9,947 bases of DNA from an uncultured archaeon A07HN63 (GCA_000496215.1 KI543216.1:21691-31637), one strand, 5' to 3'. Shown: positions 1 through 6,357, numbered from the stretch's first letter. The notes: generated by a model from the sequence alone, not told the origin. Made by a program: numbers and translations.

Positions 1-318
1 CGGTATCGGGACGCGGCGACCGACGCCATCGAGGCCTTCGCCGGCGCGTGGGATCGCCTCGGTGTGCAGGTCGCTCACTACGGCAGCGTGGCCGCCCGGC
101 TTACCGGCGGCGACCTCGTCGTCGATGTCGGTGGCCCGGCCGGCTCGGATCTCCACCGGGCTGCGCTACGAATCGCCGACCACGAGGCCGTCGTCGTCCC
201 CGACGCGGACGGAATCGAGGCCGGAACTGCACGCGTTCGCGGCAGCGACAGGTCACCAGCGACAACGCCAGAGAAACTCGTCGAACAGGTTGGGTCGGTG
301 GCCGACGGGGGCGAATAA
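1..318 (+). CDS. Unrecognised protein, C-terminal part (5' end outside window)
   Basis: An open frame enters from the left edge and ends with TAA at 316-318, giving the last 105 residues of a protein whose start lies upstream. I do not recognise the family. A stretch reading LTGGDLVVDVGGPAGSDL, followed by an alternating helix and the strand EAVVVPDADG, resembles the last beta-alpha-beta units of a Rossmann-like or P-loop-like fold, but that is only an impression. The tail is charged and rich in Ser, Thr and Pro, and probably flexible. Acidic composition and GC-rich third positions fit the other genes here, so it is likely a real gene. A GTG at 64 and ATGs in other frames are not credible starts, because the frame is open right to the window edge. 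The next gene on the same strand starts 41 bases downstream with its own TATA-like element, so the two are probably separate transcription units. Confidence 0.6.
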   Translation, partial: RYRDAATDAIEAFAGAWDRLGVQVAHYGSVAARLTGGDLVVDVGGPAGSDLHRAALRIADHEAVVVPDADGIEAGTARVRGSDRSPATTPEKLVEQVGSVADGGE

Positions 319-330
319 ACGGCCGGTGTG

Positions 331-338
331 TTTTTATC
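331..338 (+). promoter_or_regulatory. TATA-like element of the TrmB-family gene
   Basis: The AT-rich run TTTTTATC stands out in a GC-rich spacer. It is centred about 25 bases before the ATG at 360, the spacing expected for an archaeal TATA box driving a leaderless transcript. No Shine-Dalgarno sequence is visible before the ATG, which agrees with leaderless initiation. Confidence 0.6.
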
Positions 339-359
339 AGTCGCCGAACAACAGCAGAT

Positions 360-1184
360 ATGGCGAGTCTCCGTGATCTCGGGCTCTCGAAGTACGAGGC
401 CCGGGCGTATCGTGCCCTGCTCCGGAGCGGGCCGACAACCGCAAAGGAGTTGTCACGGACGAGCGAGGTGCCGATGGGCCGGATCTACGACGTGCTCAAC
501 GGACTCGAACAGCACCAGCTCGTCCGGAGTCAGACGGCCAGTCGGCCGAAGAAGTACGTCGCCGTCGAGCCGGATGTCGGGCTCGACCGGCTGCTCGAGG
601 CCAAACAGCGCGAACTCGACAAACAGGCCGAGCAGTACGCCGAGACGGTCGACACGCTGCTGGGTGATCTCGAGGGCACAGCCCCGGTCAACGGGCAGTT
701 CTGGACCGCGGCTGTCGGGGCCGAAGAGACGCTGGAACTCCTCCTGGAACGGCTCGACGCGGCCGACGAGAAACTGATTATCGCTGCCCGGTCGCCGGCC
801 GCTGGAATAGACCTCCGGACCGCCAGTGATCGCGTCGTCACGAAACTCGAAGCCGCGCTCGAACGCGGTGTCGATGTCGAACTGCTGGTACCGCCAGGGG
901 TTGTGCACGCGCTCCCGGTCGAAACCAACGAGGAGTACAAATCCCGACTGGACAGCCACGACAACTACGCGGCCCGCGTTCACGAGTCCGTCGACGGCAC
1001 GTTCACCGTGATCGACGGAGACGAGGTCTGTCTCAGCGTGCCGAACCCGCTGGATCCACAGGAGGCGTTTGCGATGATCAATCTTAAGGACCGGACCTTC
1101 GTTGCCGACGTGCGAGAGGTATTCCAGCCGCGATGGGAGGACGCGAAACCGCTAGAAGACGTGCAACCACAGCCACCGCAGTAA
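360..1184 (+). CDS. TrmB-family transcriptional regulator
   Basis: A 274-residue DNA-binding regulator. Residues 1 to about 75 form a winged helix-turn-helix of the TrmB type: the opening LGLSKYEARAYRALL, a recognition region with the PMGRIYDVLNGLE motif, and a wing ending in RPKKYVAVEP. Residues about 78-105 (LEAKQRELDKQAEQYAETV) look like a coiled-coil dimerisation helix. Residues about 110-260 match the phospholipase-D-like regulatory domain found C-terminal in short TrmB proteins. The family includes sugar-responsive regulators of archaeal metabolism. At 274 residues this copy is shorter than the longer TrmB regulators that carry an additional sugar-binding domain, so its ligand cannot be read from sequence. 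The frame is open upstream to 48, but that stretch is arginine-rich and overlaps the previous gene; the ATG at 360 sits at the right distance from a TATA-like element. The gene ends 8 bases from the convergent mptA stop. Confidence 0.9.
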   Translation: MASLRDLGLSKYEARAYRALLRSGPTTAKELSRTSEVPMGRIYDVLNGLEQHQLVRSQTASRPKKYVAVEPDVGLDRLLEAKQRELDKQAEQYAETVDTLLGDLEGTAPVNGQFWTAAVGAEETLELLLERLDAADEKLIIAARSPAAGIDLRTASDRVVTKLEAALERGVDVELLVPPGVVHALPVETNEEYKSRLDSHDNYAARVHESVDGTFTVIDGDEVCLSVPNPLDPQEAFAMINLKDRTFVADVREVFQPRWEDAKPLEDVQPQPPQ

Positions 1185-1192
1185 CCCGCCCG

Positions 1193-2128
1193 CTACGTCG
1201 TGTCGCCGTCGAGTTCGGACCGGAGCTGTCCCATCGTCACTTCGCGCTCTGCGTGAGCGTTGTGCTGGTGGATCGACTCGTCGTTCGACTGGCGGATGTA
1301 GACGACTGCCTCGTCGTCGAGATGATCGAACGCCTCGACGGTGCCCTCCGCGAGCGAGCGCACACAGTCCTCGACGAATTTGGCATCCGAGTGGGCGGCA
1401 AACGTCATGTGATCCTCGTCGGGTCGTTTCGCCATGTTGTAGATGCGCGCACTCATCGCGTCGCGGGCGATGTCGATGATGTCGCCGAGATCGACCTCGG
1501 GGTCGCCATCGCTGGTGATCGTCAGCGTGGCGTGACCGCGCTGGGAGTGCCCCGGCTGGGGGACCTTGTCAAGGAACTCGTCGACAACCTGACGGTCGAC
1601 ATCGAGATCCTGCAGTGTTTCGCGGGCCCGCGATTCGGACATCCCCTGCGAGCAGGGACAGACAGTCATTCCCGTGACCTCGGCACCGATTTCCTCGTGG
1701 GTGCCCTCGTCGGTCGCGGTCGCGCTGGCGATGATCGTTGCGGTGTTCTGGGTCTGCTTGTCGGTGGCGGGCGTCTGTTCTTTCGTGATCAACTCGGCGG
1801 TCATCTCGACCTCGGCGGTCGAGGTGTACTCGTGTTTCGAGAGCAGTCGTTCGGCGGCATCGCCACAGACATCCTCGACGCGGTAGGCCTCGGACTCCGT
1901 CGTTTCCTCGAGAATTTCGTCGACAACCTCCATGTTGCGACTCATGTCGATCCCCTTGCGACCGCCCGGAAGATCGACGAACACGTCGAACTCGGCCATC
2001 AGGACGATGGGCCGTTTGTCCTCGCGGGCGAGTTTGACCAGTTTCTCGACACCCGTTACGCCAACCTGACTGAGCCCGACGGCCACATCCGGCTGTGAGG
2101 CCTGGACATCGGGCAGCTGATGACTCAT
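1193..2128 (-). CDS. mptA: GTP cyclohydrolase MptA (archaeal type IV / FolE2 superfamily)
   Basis: A 311-residue enzyme opening the ring of GTP, the entry step of pterin synthesis. In haloarchaea it also leads to the preQ0 precursor of archaeosine in tRNA. Family landmarks are GLSQVGVTGVEKLV near residues 18-31, MAEFDVFVDLP near 44-54, RKGIDMSRN near 57-65, the metal-site CPCSQGMS at 157-164, QPGHSQRGHATL at 191-202 with conserved histidines, SARIYNMAKRPDEDH at 226-240, and the histidine-rich HQHNAHAE near the C-terminus at 287-294. Length and motif order match full-length MptA. A GTG directly before the ATG at 2128 would add one residue; ATG is preferred because MSHQLPDVQ is the usual haloarchaeal beginning. 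An AT-rich element lies 24-30 bases upstream. The exchanger gene on the same strand ends 77 bases before it, and the convergent TrmB gene ends 8 bases after it. tgtA, which acts later in archaeosine synthesis, is also in this window. Confidence 0.95.
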   Translation of the reverse strand: MSHQLPDVQASQPDVAVGLSQVGVTGVEKLVKLAREDKRPIVLMAEFDVFVDLPGGRKGIDMSRNMEVVDEILEETTESEAYRVEDVCGDAAERLLSKHEYTSTAEVEMTAELITKEQTPATDKQTQNTATIIASATATDEGTHEEIGAEVTGMTVCPCSQGMSESRARETLQDLDVDRQVVDEFLDKVPQPGHSQRGHATLTITSDGDPEVDLGDIIDIARDAMSARIYNMAKRPDEDHMTFAAHSDAKFVEDCVRSLAEGTVEAFDHLDDEAVVYIRQSNDESIHQHNAHAEREVTMGQLRSELDGDTT

Positions 2129-2151
2129 CACCTTTTATTGGGGTGTCGCCT

Positions 2152-2158
2152 GATTATG
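2152..2158 (-). promoter_or_regulatory. Possible TATA-like element of mptA
   Basis: On the minus strand this reads CATAATC, 24-30 bases before the mptA ATG at 2128. The spacing is right for a leaderless archaeal promoter, but the match is modest. A second AT-rich run (AATAAAA on the minus strand, about 2133-2139) is too close to the start codon to act as its TATA box. Confidence 0.35.
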
Positions 2159-2205
2159 GCTTTCGGTACCCTGAACACGGCGGACACAACCACCCCTTGC
2201 GGCGG

Positions 2206-3243
2206 TCAGGTCGCGGCGACGAGATCAACGACACCGACCGTCTCTGCCACCACCCACGCGACGAAGATACCGTAGGCGACAAGCAGCGCGTAGGCCTCTG
2301 TCGTCGTCAGCGAGAGATCGGTGCGGAGGAACGCAAACAGCAATACGGTCGCCAGCGTGAGCACGCCCAGCATCGGGACGGCGACAGCAAAATTAATCGA
2401 GACGACCCCGGTCGGTATGATAAGCACCCCGATCGGGATCGCCACGAGGAGATCGAACGTGTTCGACCCCAGCACGTTCCCGAGGCTCGTCAGCCCCTTG
2501 CCCTCTCGGGCCGCCCGCACACTGACAAGCGTATCCGGCAGACTCGTCGCGGCGGCGATGATGATGACGCCTGCGAGAAACTCCGGGATGCCGAACGCGT
2601 CTGTCAGAATCTCGACGGCACCGACCAGCTGTTCGACCCCGATCAGGATCAACAGCAGGCCGCCAGCCAGCAGGGCCCACTGCCGACCGATTGCGTCGTT
2701 GAGTTCAACCTCGCCGGTGTACTCGCTCACGTCCTGCCACTGGATGAAGAGATACAGCCCGTAGAGCAACAGCGGAATCACCGCCAGCGGGCGGGTGATC
2801 TGGCCGACCAGCTCCGGGCTGTTCGGGGCTGGAAGATAGATAACCCCGAGCGAGAACGTGATGATCAACGCCGCGACGGCGATCATGTAGAACTGCGCCT
2901 CCTTGTAGACGATCGTCCGATTCGTTTCGATGTTGCCGGTGGCGGCCAGCCCGGCAAGCGCGGGGATCACGAGAATGTTGAAGATCGCCGAGCCGACGAT
3001 CCCCCCGACACCCATCTCGAAGACGCCGGCCAGCGCCGTGAAGACGACGCTTGCGAGCTCCGGGAAACTCGAGCCGACGGCGACGACGATCGAGCCCTGC
3101 ACGACCGGCGGCAGGCCGTAGTGGGCCGAAAGCTGTTCGGCCGAGGACTCCAGCCAGCCGCTGCCGACCCAGATCACACCGGTCGTCACCACGATCATGC
3201 TGACGGCGACGACCGGCGACGACGGGAGGAGCCCACCGAGCAT
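2206..3243 (-). CDS. Sodium/calcium-type exchanger of the CaCA superfamily, membrane protein
   Basis: A 345-residue integral membrane antiporter with about ten hydrophobic segments, the normal architecture of prokaryotic CaCA exchangers. The two inverted alpha-repeats that build the ion pathway are clear: alpha-1 with GSSFPEL at 57-63 and GSAIFN at 84-89, and alpha-2 with ATSLPD at 232-237 and GSNTFD at 259-264. The acidic residues after proline (E62, D237) are the expected cation ligands. Between the halves lies a hydrophilic loop (about 168-188, WQDVSEYTGEVELNDAIG). From the family, it should exchange external Na+ against cytoplasmic Ca2+ or a related cation. Alpha-1 SAIFN with alpha-2 PD and SNTFD resembles eukaryotic K+-dependent NCKX exchangers more than the plain bacterial pattern, so K+ dependence is possible but unproven. 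ATG 3243 follows a TATA-like element. It lies between the DUF7124-like gene and mptA on the same strand. Confidence 0.9.
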   Translation of the reverse strand: MLGGLLPSSPVVAVSMIVVTTGVIWVGSGWLESSAEQLSAHYGLPPVVQGSIVVAVGSSFPELASVVFTALAGVFEMGVGGIVGSAIFNILVIPALAGLAATGNIETNRTIVYKEAQFYMIAVAALIITFSLGVIYLPAPNSPELVGQITRPLAVIPLLLYGLYLFIQWQDVSEYTGEVELNDAIGRQWALLAGGLLLILIGVEQLVGAVEILTDAFGIPEFLAGVIIIAAATSLPDTLVSVRAAREGKGLTSLGNVLGSNTFDLLVAIPIGVLIIPTGVVSINFAVAVPMLGVLTLATVLLFAFLRTDLSLTTTEAYALLVAYGIFVAWVVAETVGVVDLVAAT

Positions 3244-3270
3244 TACGAGAGGCTACAGCGGGGTATGATG

Positions 3271-3277
3271 TTAATAC
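3271..3277 (-). promoter_or_regulatory. TATA-like element of the exchanger gene
   Basis: On the minus strand this reads GTATTAA, inside an AT-rich patch 28-34 bases before the ATG at 3243. It lies in the 65-base spacer after the DUF7124-like gene, so the exchanger can be transcribed on its own. The slightly long spacing suggests a leader of only a few bases. Confidence 0.45.
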
Positions 3278-3308
3278 TGCTTACTTCGCCGCGTCCCGGT
3301 GGTGACGG

Positions 3309-3722
3309 TCAGGGCCAGTCGTCGCGCTCGTCGTCCTCGAAGAACTCCTCGTCGGCCGACCCCTCGGCGAGTTCCCAGTCGGCGGCGTCGGCAGCCTCGG
3401 CCAGCGGCAGGTATTCCCAGCCGGCCTCCTCGGCGATGGCCTCGTCGTCCTCGCTGGTACCGAGGAAGACGTGGCGTGGCGTCTCGAACTGGTCGGCGAC
3501 GTTGTCGAGGCTCTCGGCGACGCCGCGCGGGCCCGAGAAGAAGTCCTGTCGAACGCGGTGTTTCCGGGTGAAGTTGGTGACGACGTAGGTCGGCTTCTCG
3601 CTGACGACACCGACGTACTCCGTCCACTGGCGGGCGTCGGTGAAGACCGCGCCGGGATCAGCCAGCGATTGCAGGGCTTCGAGTTCGAAGGCGAGGGTCA
3701 TCTCGCCGCTGCCTCCGTCCAT
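3309..3722 (-). CDS. Small acidic haloarchaeal protein, DUF7124-like
   Basis: A 137-residue soluble protein of unknown function that I associate, from memory, with the haloarchaeal DUF7124 family. The conserved-looking core is TLAFELEALQSLADPGAVF, then WTEYVGVVSEKPTYVVTNFT, RQDFFSGPRG and a stretch ending in AGWEYLPLAEAA. The last 20 or so residues (ending EEFFEDDERDDWP) are an acidic, probably disordered tail. There is no signal peptide or membrane segment. The frame is open to 3779, but that extra N-terminus is basic and covers promoter sequence. Start candidates are ATG 3722 (chosen; begins MDGGSGEMTLAFEL) and ATG 3701 (begins MTLAFEL); an ATATAT run at 3721-3726 would suit the later start as a leaderless message. 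It sits 87 bases after the probable end of the FAD oxidoreductase and 65 bases before the exchanger gene. No function can be assigned. Confidence 0.75.
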   Translation of the reverse strand: MDGGSGEMTLAFELEALQSLADPGAVFTDARQWTEYVGVVSEKPTYVVTNFTRKHRVRQDFFSGPRGVAESLDNVADQFETPRHVFLGTSEDDEAIAEEAGWEYLPLAEAADAADWELAEGSADEEFFEDDERDDWP

Positions 3723-3727
3723 ATATC
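3721..3727 (-). promoter_or_regulatory. TATA-like run overlapping the upstream start codon of the DUF7124-like gene
   Basis: The minus strand reads CGATATATG here. The ATATAT core is 20-25 bases before the alternative ATG at 3701 and overlaps the ATG at 3722. If it is the real TATA box, the protein starts at 3701. A second AT-rich patch (GTTTTCGG on the minus strand, about 3745-3752) is correctly placed for the 3722 start. Confidence 0.3.
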
Positions 3728-3809
3728 GACCTACGCGTGACTGCCGAAAACGGCTTCGACTCGGGGCGGTATCGGTCACAACGGCAAAACAGAATAGTGT
3801 GGCTGCCCG

Positions 3810-5049
3810 CTACTGTTCCTGCGGTGGGGCGATGGCGTCGGCACTCGAACTCCTCGTTCAGCAGCGTCTCCTGCTGGTCGCCGATGGGTGTCTCGTTGCG
3901 CATCAGTTCCTTGTACCCGCTCTGCGGCGAGAGGTCGCCGATCAGGACGCCGCCGACGATCTTGCCATCTTTGATCGCAATGCGTCGCCACTCGTTGTCG
4001 TCGTAGGACTCCGAGACGTACTCGTCGCCGATGGTCGGATGGCCAAACGAGAGGAACGGGAAGTCGAAGTGCGTGATCGAGTACGACGACACCCAGCGGA
4101 ACGCGTCGCTCTCGGGCTCGATCATATTTTTCGCAGCAATGGTGCCCTGTTCCTTGGCGGAGCCCCACGAGCCGTTCTGGGCGCGCTCGCCGAGGATCGT
4201 GTCGTAGTACCGCGTTAGATCGCCAGCGGCGAAGACATCGTCGAGACTGGTTCGCATGTACTCGTCGACGACGACGCCGTCGTCCTGTTCGATGTCGAGG
4301 TCCTGCAGGATCTCGGTGTTGAAGTTGAGGCCGATGGCGATGCCGACAAAGTCGGAGTCGAACCGCTCGCCGTTGGGGTCGACCGTCGCCGTGACGTGGC
4401 CCTCGTCGTCGGTTTCGAAGTGGTCGACGCCGCTCTGGAAGACCGGCGTGACGCCGCGTTCCCGCATCGCGTCGTGCATGATCTCGGCGCCCTCCTCGGT
4501 GAGCGCGTAGCGCCACCAGCAGTCACCGCGCATGAGGTAGTTCGCCTCGACCTCCTGTGCGCCACAGATCGCCGCGAGGTCGATCCCGAGCAGGCCCGCG
4601 CCGACGATGGTCGCCGAGTCGGCGCCCTCGATGTGCTCGCGGATGTTCCGGGCGTCCTGAAACGTCCAGAAGTGGTGGATGCCGTCGGCGTCGCTGTTGT
4701 CGACCGGGAGCTGGGTCGGGGTGCCGCCGGTGGCGACCAGCAGCTTGTCGTACTCGATTGTCTCGCCCTCGTAGGTTGTAACGGCGTGGCCGTCGGGGTC
4801 GATATTCGTGACGACGGTGTCGAGTTCGAGGTCGATCTCGCGGTCGGCATACCAGTCCGTGTCGTGGATCGAGATCGGGGCCTCGGGGAGCTTGCCCTTG
4901 GCGTACTCCTTGATGAGAATCCGGTTGTAGAGGGCCTCGCCCTCCTCGGTAATGACGGTTATCTCGGCGTCGGGGGCCTCCTCGCGCAAGGTCTCGGCCG
5001 CAGAACTGCCCGCGATCCCGTCGCCGATGATGACGTACGAGGCTGTCAT
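3810..5049 (-). CDS. FAD/NAD(P)-dependent oxidoreductase with probable 3' frameshift
   Basis: A pyridine-nucleotide-disulfide-reductase-type flavoprotein, about 412 residues once a frameshift is corrected. It has an N-terminal FAD-binding GDGIAG at 9-14, LLVATGG at 103-109, a second Rossmann motif for NAD(P)H, GAGLLG, at 150-155, and the FAD-ribityl motif DVFAAGD at 271-277. There is no CxxxxC redox pair, which suggests an NADH:acceptor reductase of the rubredoxin- or nitrite-reductase-like group; the physiological acceptor is unknown. ATG 5049 is chosen because the Rossmann fold begins at once; the open frame upstream to 5400 is arginine-rich and overlaps the divergent gene. The uninterrupted frame does not stop at 3810 but runs to 3658, adding about 60 basic residues across the next gene's promoter and start. 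A neighbouring frame gives ADAIAPPQEQ and a TAG at 3812-3810, an acidic end that looks authentic. I therefore infer one surplus base (or two missing) around 3843-3865. The literal product would be 463 residues. Confidence 0.8.
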
Positions 5050-5070
5050 AGATTCCGTTTCGGTGGCGGG

Positions 5071-5077
5071 GGTAAAG
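5071..5077 (-). promoter_or_regulatory. Possible TATA-like element of the FAD oxidoreductase gene
   Basis: The minus strand reads CTTTACC, 22-28 bases before the ATG at 5049, in a GC-rich surrounding. It is a weak match. A stronger AT-rich run (AGTTATTTTCC on the minus strand, about 5092-5102) lies about 45 bases upstream and would imply a short leader. Confidence 0.3.
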
Positions 5078-5102
5078 TGGGTTGCTATCCACGGAAAATA
5101 AC

Positions 5103-5116
5103 TCACAAACGTGTGA
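5103..5116. promoter_or_regulatory. Operator-like inverted repeat in a divergent intergenic region
   Basis: TCACA-AACG-TGTGA is a perfect 5-base inverted repeat with a 4-base centre. It lies between the divergent FAD oxidoreductase (start 5049) and DUF6149-like gene (start 5199), 54-67 bases before the oxidoreductase ATG. A homodimeric regulator could bind there and control one or both genes. Two 5-base arms can arise by chance, so it is only a candidate. Confidence 0.25.
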
Positions 5117-5198
5117 ATCGCCGGATGGAAGCCGACCATCCCGGCAGCAGCGACCCTGTCGTGAGGTTGAAGCCTGTCGACACCCAACCGGGCGTACG

Positions 5199-5831
5199 AT
5201 GAAGATTCGCCAGAACATTCGCCACTGGGCCGCGAAAAACGCCCTGACCGCGCCGGTGATCGGCGATATCGCCAACGACAAACTCGTCGATATGCACACC
5301 GACATCTTCCTCGGGAAGGCCGACGAGGCTGTCCGCGAGGACCGCCGCGAGCACCTCGATGGCTTCTTCGACGCGACGATGGACACCTACGTCGCCGCAC
5401 TGGAGGCCGGCTTCACCGAGGCCAAGGCCCGCGAGATCACCCACATTCAGGCCAACTTCGACTTCTTCAACCACGGCTGGACCGAGATGATGGAGATTCC
5501 CGCCGACGAGTTCGAGGAGCATTTCCGCCGCTACGAGGACTTCTTCAAGCGGTACGGCATCTCGGTCGACGACCCGCTCGGCGAGTTCCGGCCGGCCGAC
5601 GGGATTCCAGACGCCCCCGAAACGCCCGAGAAGCGGGACCAGCCCGCCTACGAGAACGCGATCGCCGGCTTCGCCGACGACGTCTACGTCGAGGACGGCG
5701 AGGGCGACGTGCACGTCGGCAGCGGCACCGACGAACCCACTGATGTCGATCCAACCGACGCGCCCGGACTCGATGAGGTCGATGCAACCGACGCCGATGG
5801 GGCCGACGCCGAGCGGGCCGAAAGCGGGTAA
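5199..5831 (+). CDS. Haloarchaeal protein of unknown function, DUF6149-like
   Basis: A 210-residue soluble protein that I associate, from memory, with the haloarchaeal DUF6149 family; no function is known to me. Residues 1 to about 125 look mainly helical and carry the conserved-looking part: KIRQNIRHWAAKNALTAPV, IGDIANDKLVDMHTDIF, ATMDTYVAALEAGFTEA, then REITHIQANFDFFNHGWTEM and RYEDFFKRYGI. Residues about 140-210 form an acidic, Asp/Ala/Thr-rich tail with near-repeats (DPTDAPG, DATDADGADAE) that is probably disordered. There is no membrane segment, and no cysteine metal site. The start at ATG 5199 gives the family-like beginning; the frame is open from 5082, but that part covers the divergent promoter region. 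No clear TATA box is seen 25-30 bases upstream, and no Shine-Dalgarno sequence. The Fe-S scaffold gene follows 69 bases later with its own promoter-like signal. Confidence 0.75.
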   Translation: MKIRQNIRHWAAKNALTAPVIGDIANDKLVDMHTDIFLGKADEAVREDRREHLDGFFDATMDTYVAALEAGFTEAKAREITHIQANFDFFNHGWTEMMEIPADEFEEHFRRYEDFFKRYGISVDDPLGEFRPADGIPDAPETPEKRDQPAYENAIAGFADDVYVEDGEGDVHVGSGTDEPTDVDPTDAPGLDEVDATDADGADAERAESG

Positions 5832-5836
5832 CTGCG

Positions 5837-5871
5837 AAGGGTTACAGTCGGCAGCCCACCCCGGAACCCTT
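5837..5871. terminator. Possible stem-loop between the DUF6149-like gene and sufU
   Basis: AAGGGTT (5837-5843) is the exact complement of AACCCTT (5865-5871), with a 21-base loop. The right arm runs straight into TTTT (5870-5873). It may help end transcription after the stop at 5831. The same T-rich patch is also at the right distance to be part of the sufU promoter, so its role is ambiguous. Confidence 0.25.
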
Positions 5872-5875
5872 TTGC
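5869..5875 (+). promoter_or_regulatory. Possible TATA-like element of sufU
   Basis: CTTTTGC lies 26-32 bases before the ATG at 5901. Another AT-rich run, AACATATT at 5884-5891, is too close for that start but would suit the internal ATG at 5919. The family-like beginning MGTGSDMYRQ favours 5901. Confidence 0.3.
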
Positions 5876-5900
5876 GGCCGACAAACATATTCTGGCCCAT

Positions 5901-6329
5901 ATGGGAACTGGCTCGGATATGTACCGGCAGCAGATCCTCGATCACTACAAGAGCCCCCGAAACTACGGGGAACTCGAGGATCCAGATTTCAGTCACACCG
6001 GCGAGAACCCCTCCTGTGGCGATACGATCCAGATGAATATCAGACTCGACGATGACGAAGAGGAGATCGAATACGTGAGCTTCACCGGCGACGGCTGTGC
6101 TATCTCGCAGGCCTCCGCAAGTATGCTCTCCGAACGGCTCGTCGGGATGACGCTGGAGGAACTCGAGGATCTCGAAACCGACGACATCACCGACATGCTC
6201 GGGGTGACGATTTCGCCGATGCGAATCCCCTGTGCCGTGCTGGGCAATCAGGTCGCCAAGGACGGCGCGAAGCTCTATCAGGGCGAACTCGATCCCGAGG
6301 ACTACGGGCAGACAGTCACCGAGGAATAG
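5901..6329 (+). CDS. sufU: SufU/NifU-type iron-sulfur cluster assembly scaffold or sulfur-transfer protein
   Basis: A 142-residue cytoplasmic protein of the IscU/SufU family. It receives sulfur from a cysteine desulfurase and supports assembly of Fe-S clusters. The three conserved cysteines and the metal-site aspartate are present: C39 and D41 in NPSCGDTI, C66 in GDGCAISQASASM, and C111 in RIPCAVLGNQV. The SQASASML context and the Arg two residues before the third cysteine are SufU-like. IscU would have a His immediately before that cysteine, and it is absent. However, the second and third cysteines are 45 residues apart, as in IscU, so the extra segment that lengthens Bacillus-type SufU is missing. 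The beginning MYRQQILDHYKSPRN is typical. There is no sufBCD or desulfurase gene in the window, so it stands alone here. The next gene starts 69 bases downstream with its own TATA-like run. Confidence 0.9.
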   Translation: MGTGSDMYRQQILDHYKSPRNYGELEDPDFSHTGENPSCGDTIQMNIRLDDDEEEIEYVSFTGDGCAISQASASMLSERLVGMTLEELEDLETDDITDMLGVTISPMRIPCAVLGNQVAKDGAKLYQGELDPEDYGQTVTEE

Positions 6330-6357
6330 CGCGAGGCCGTTCGCTGTGATGCCGGAC

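Noticed and set aside
48..359. N-terminal extension of the TrmB frame
   Set aside because: It is extremely arginine-rich, overlaps the upstream gene in another frame, and contains the TATA-like element of the 360 start.
1133..2098. Long plus-strand open frame opposite mptA
   Set aside because: It is the complement of the clearly recognisable mptA. Its product is rich in Val, Arg, Gly and Asp, has no family motif, and arises from high GC content.
2095..3588. 497-codon plus-strand open frame opposite the exchanger
   Set aside because: It is antisense to the membrane exchanger and the DUF7124-like gene; the product is Arg/Asp/Gln-rich with no fold signature.
4396..5202. Plus-strand open frame opposite the FAD oxidoreductase
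   Set aside because: It is a mirror of the flavoprotein coding sequence, with no motifs and no promoter signal of its own.
5050..5400. N-terminal extension of the FAD oxidoreductase frame
   Set aside because: It is arginine-rich, overlaps the divergent DUF6149-like gene, and precedes a complete Rossmann start at 5049.
5896..5905. CCCATATGGG palindrome over the sufU start codon
   Set aside because: It is a perfect 10-base palindrome, but half of it is start codon and coding sequence; with nothing else to support a regulatory role, chance is sufficient.
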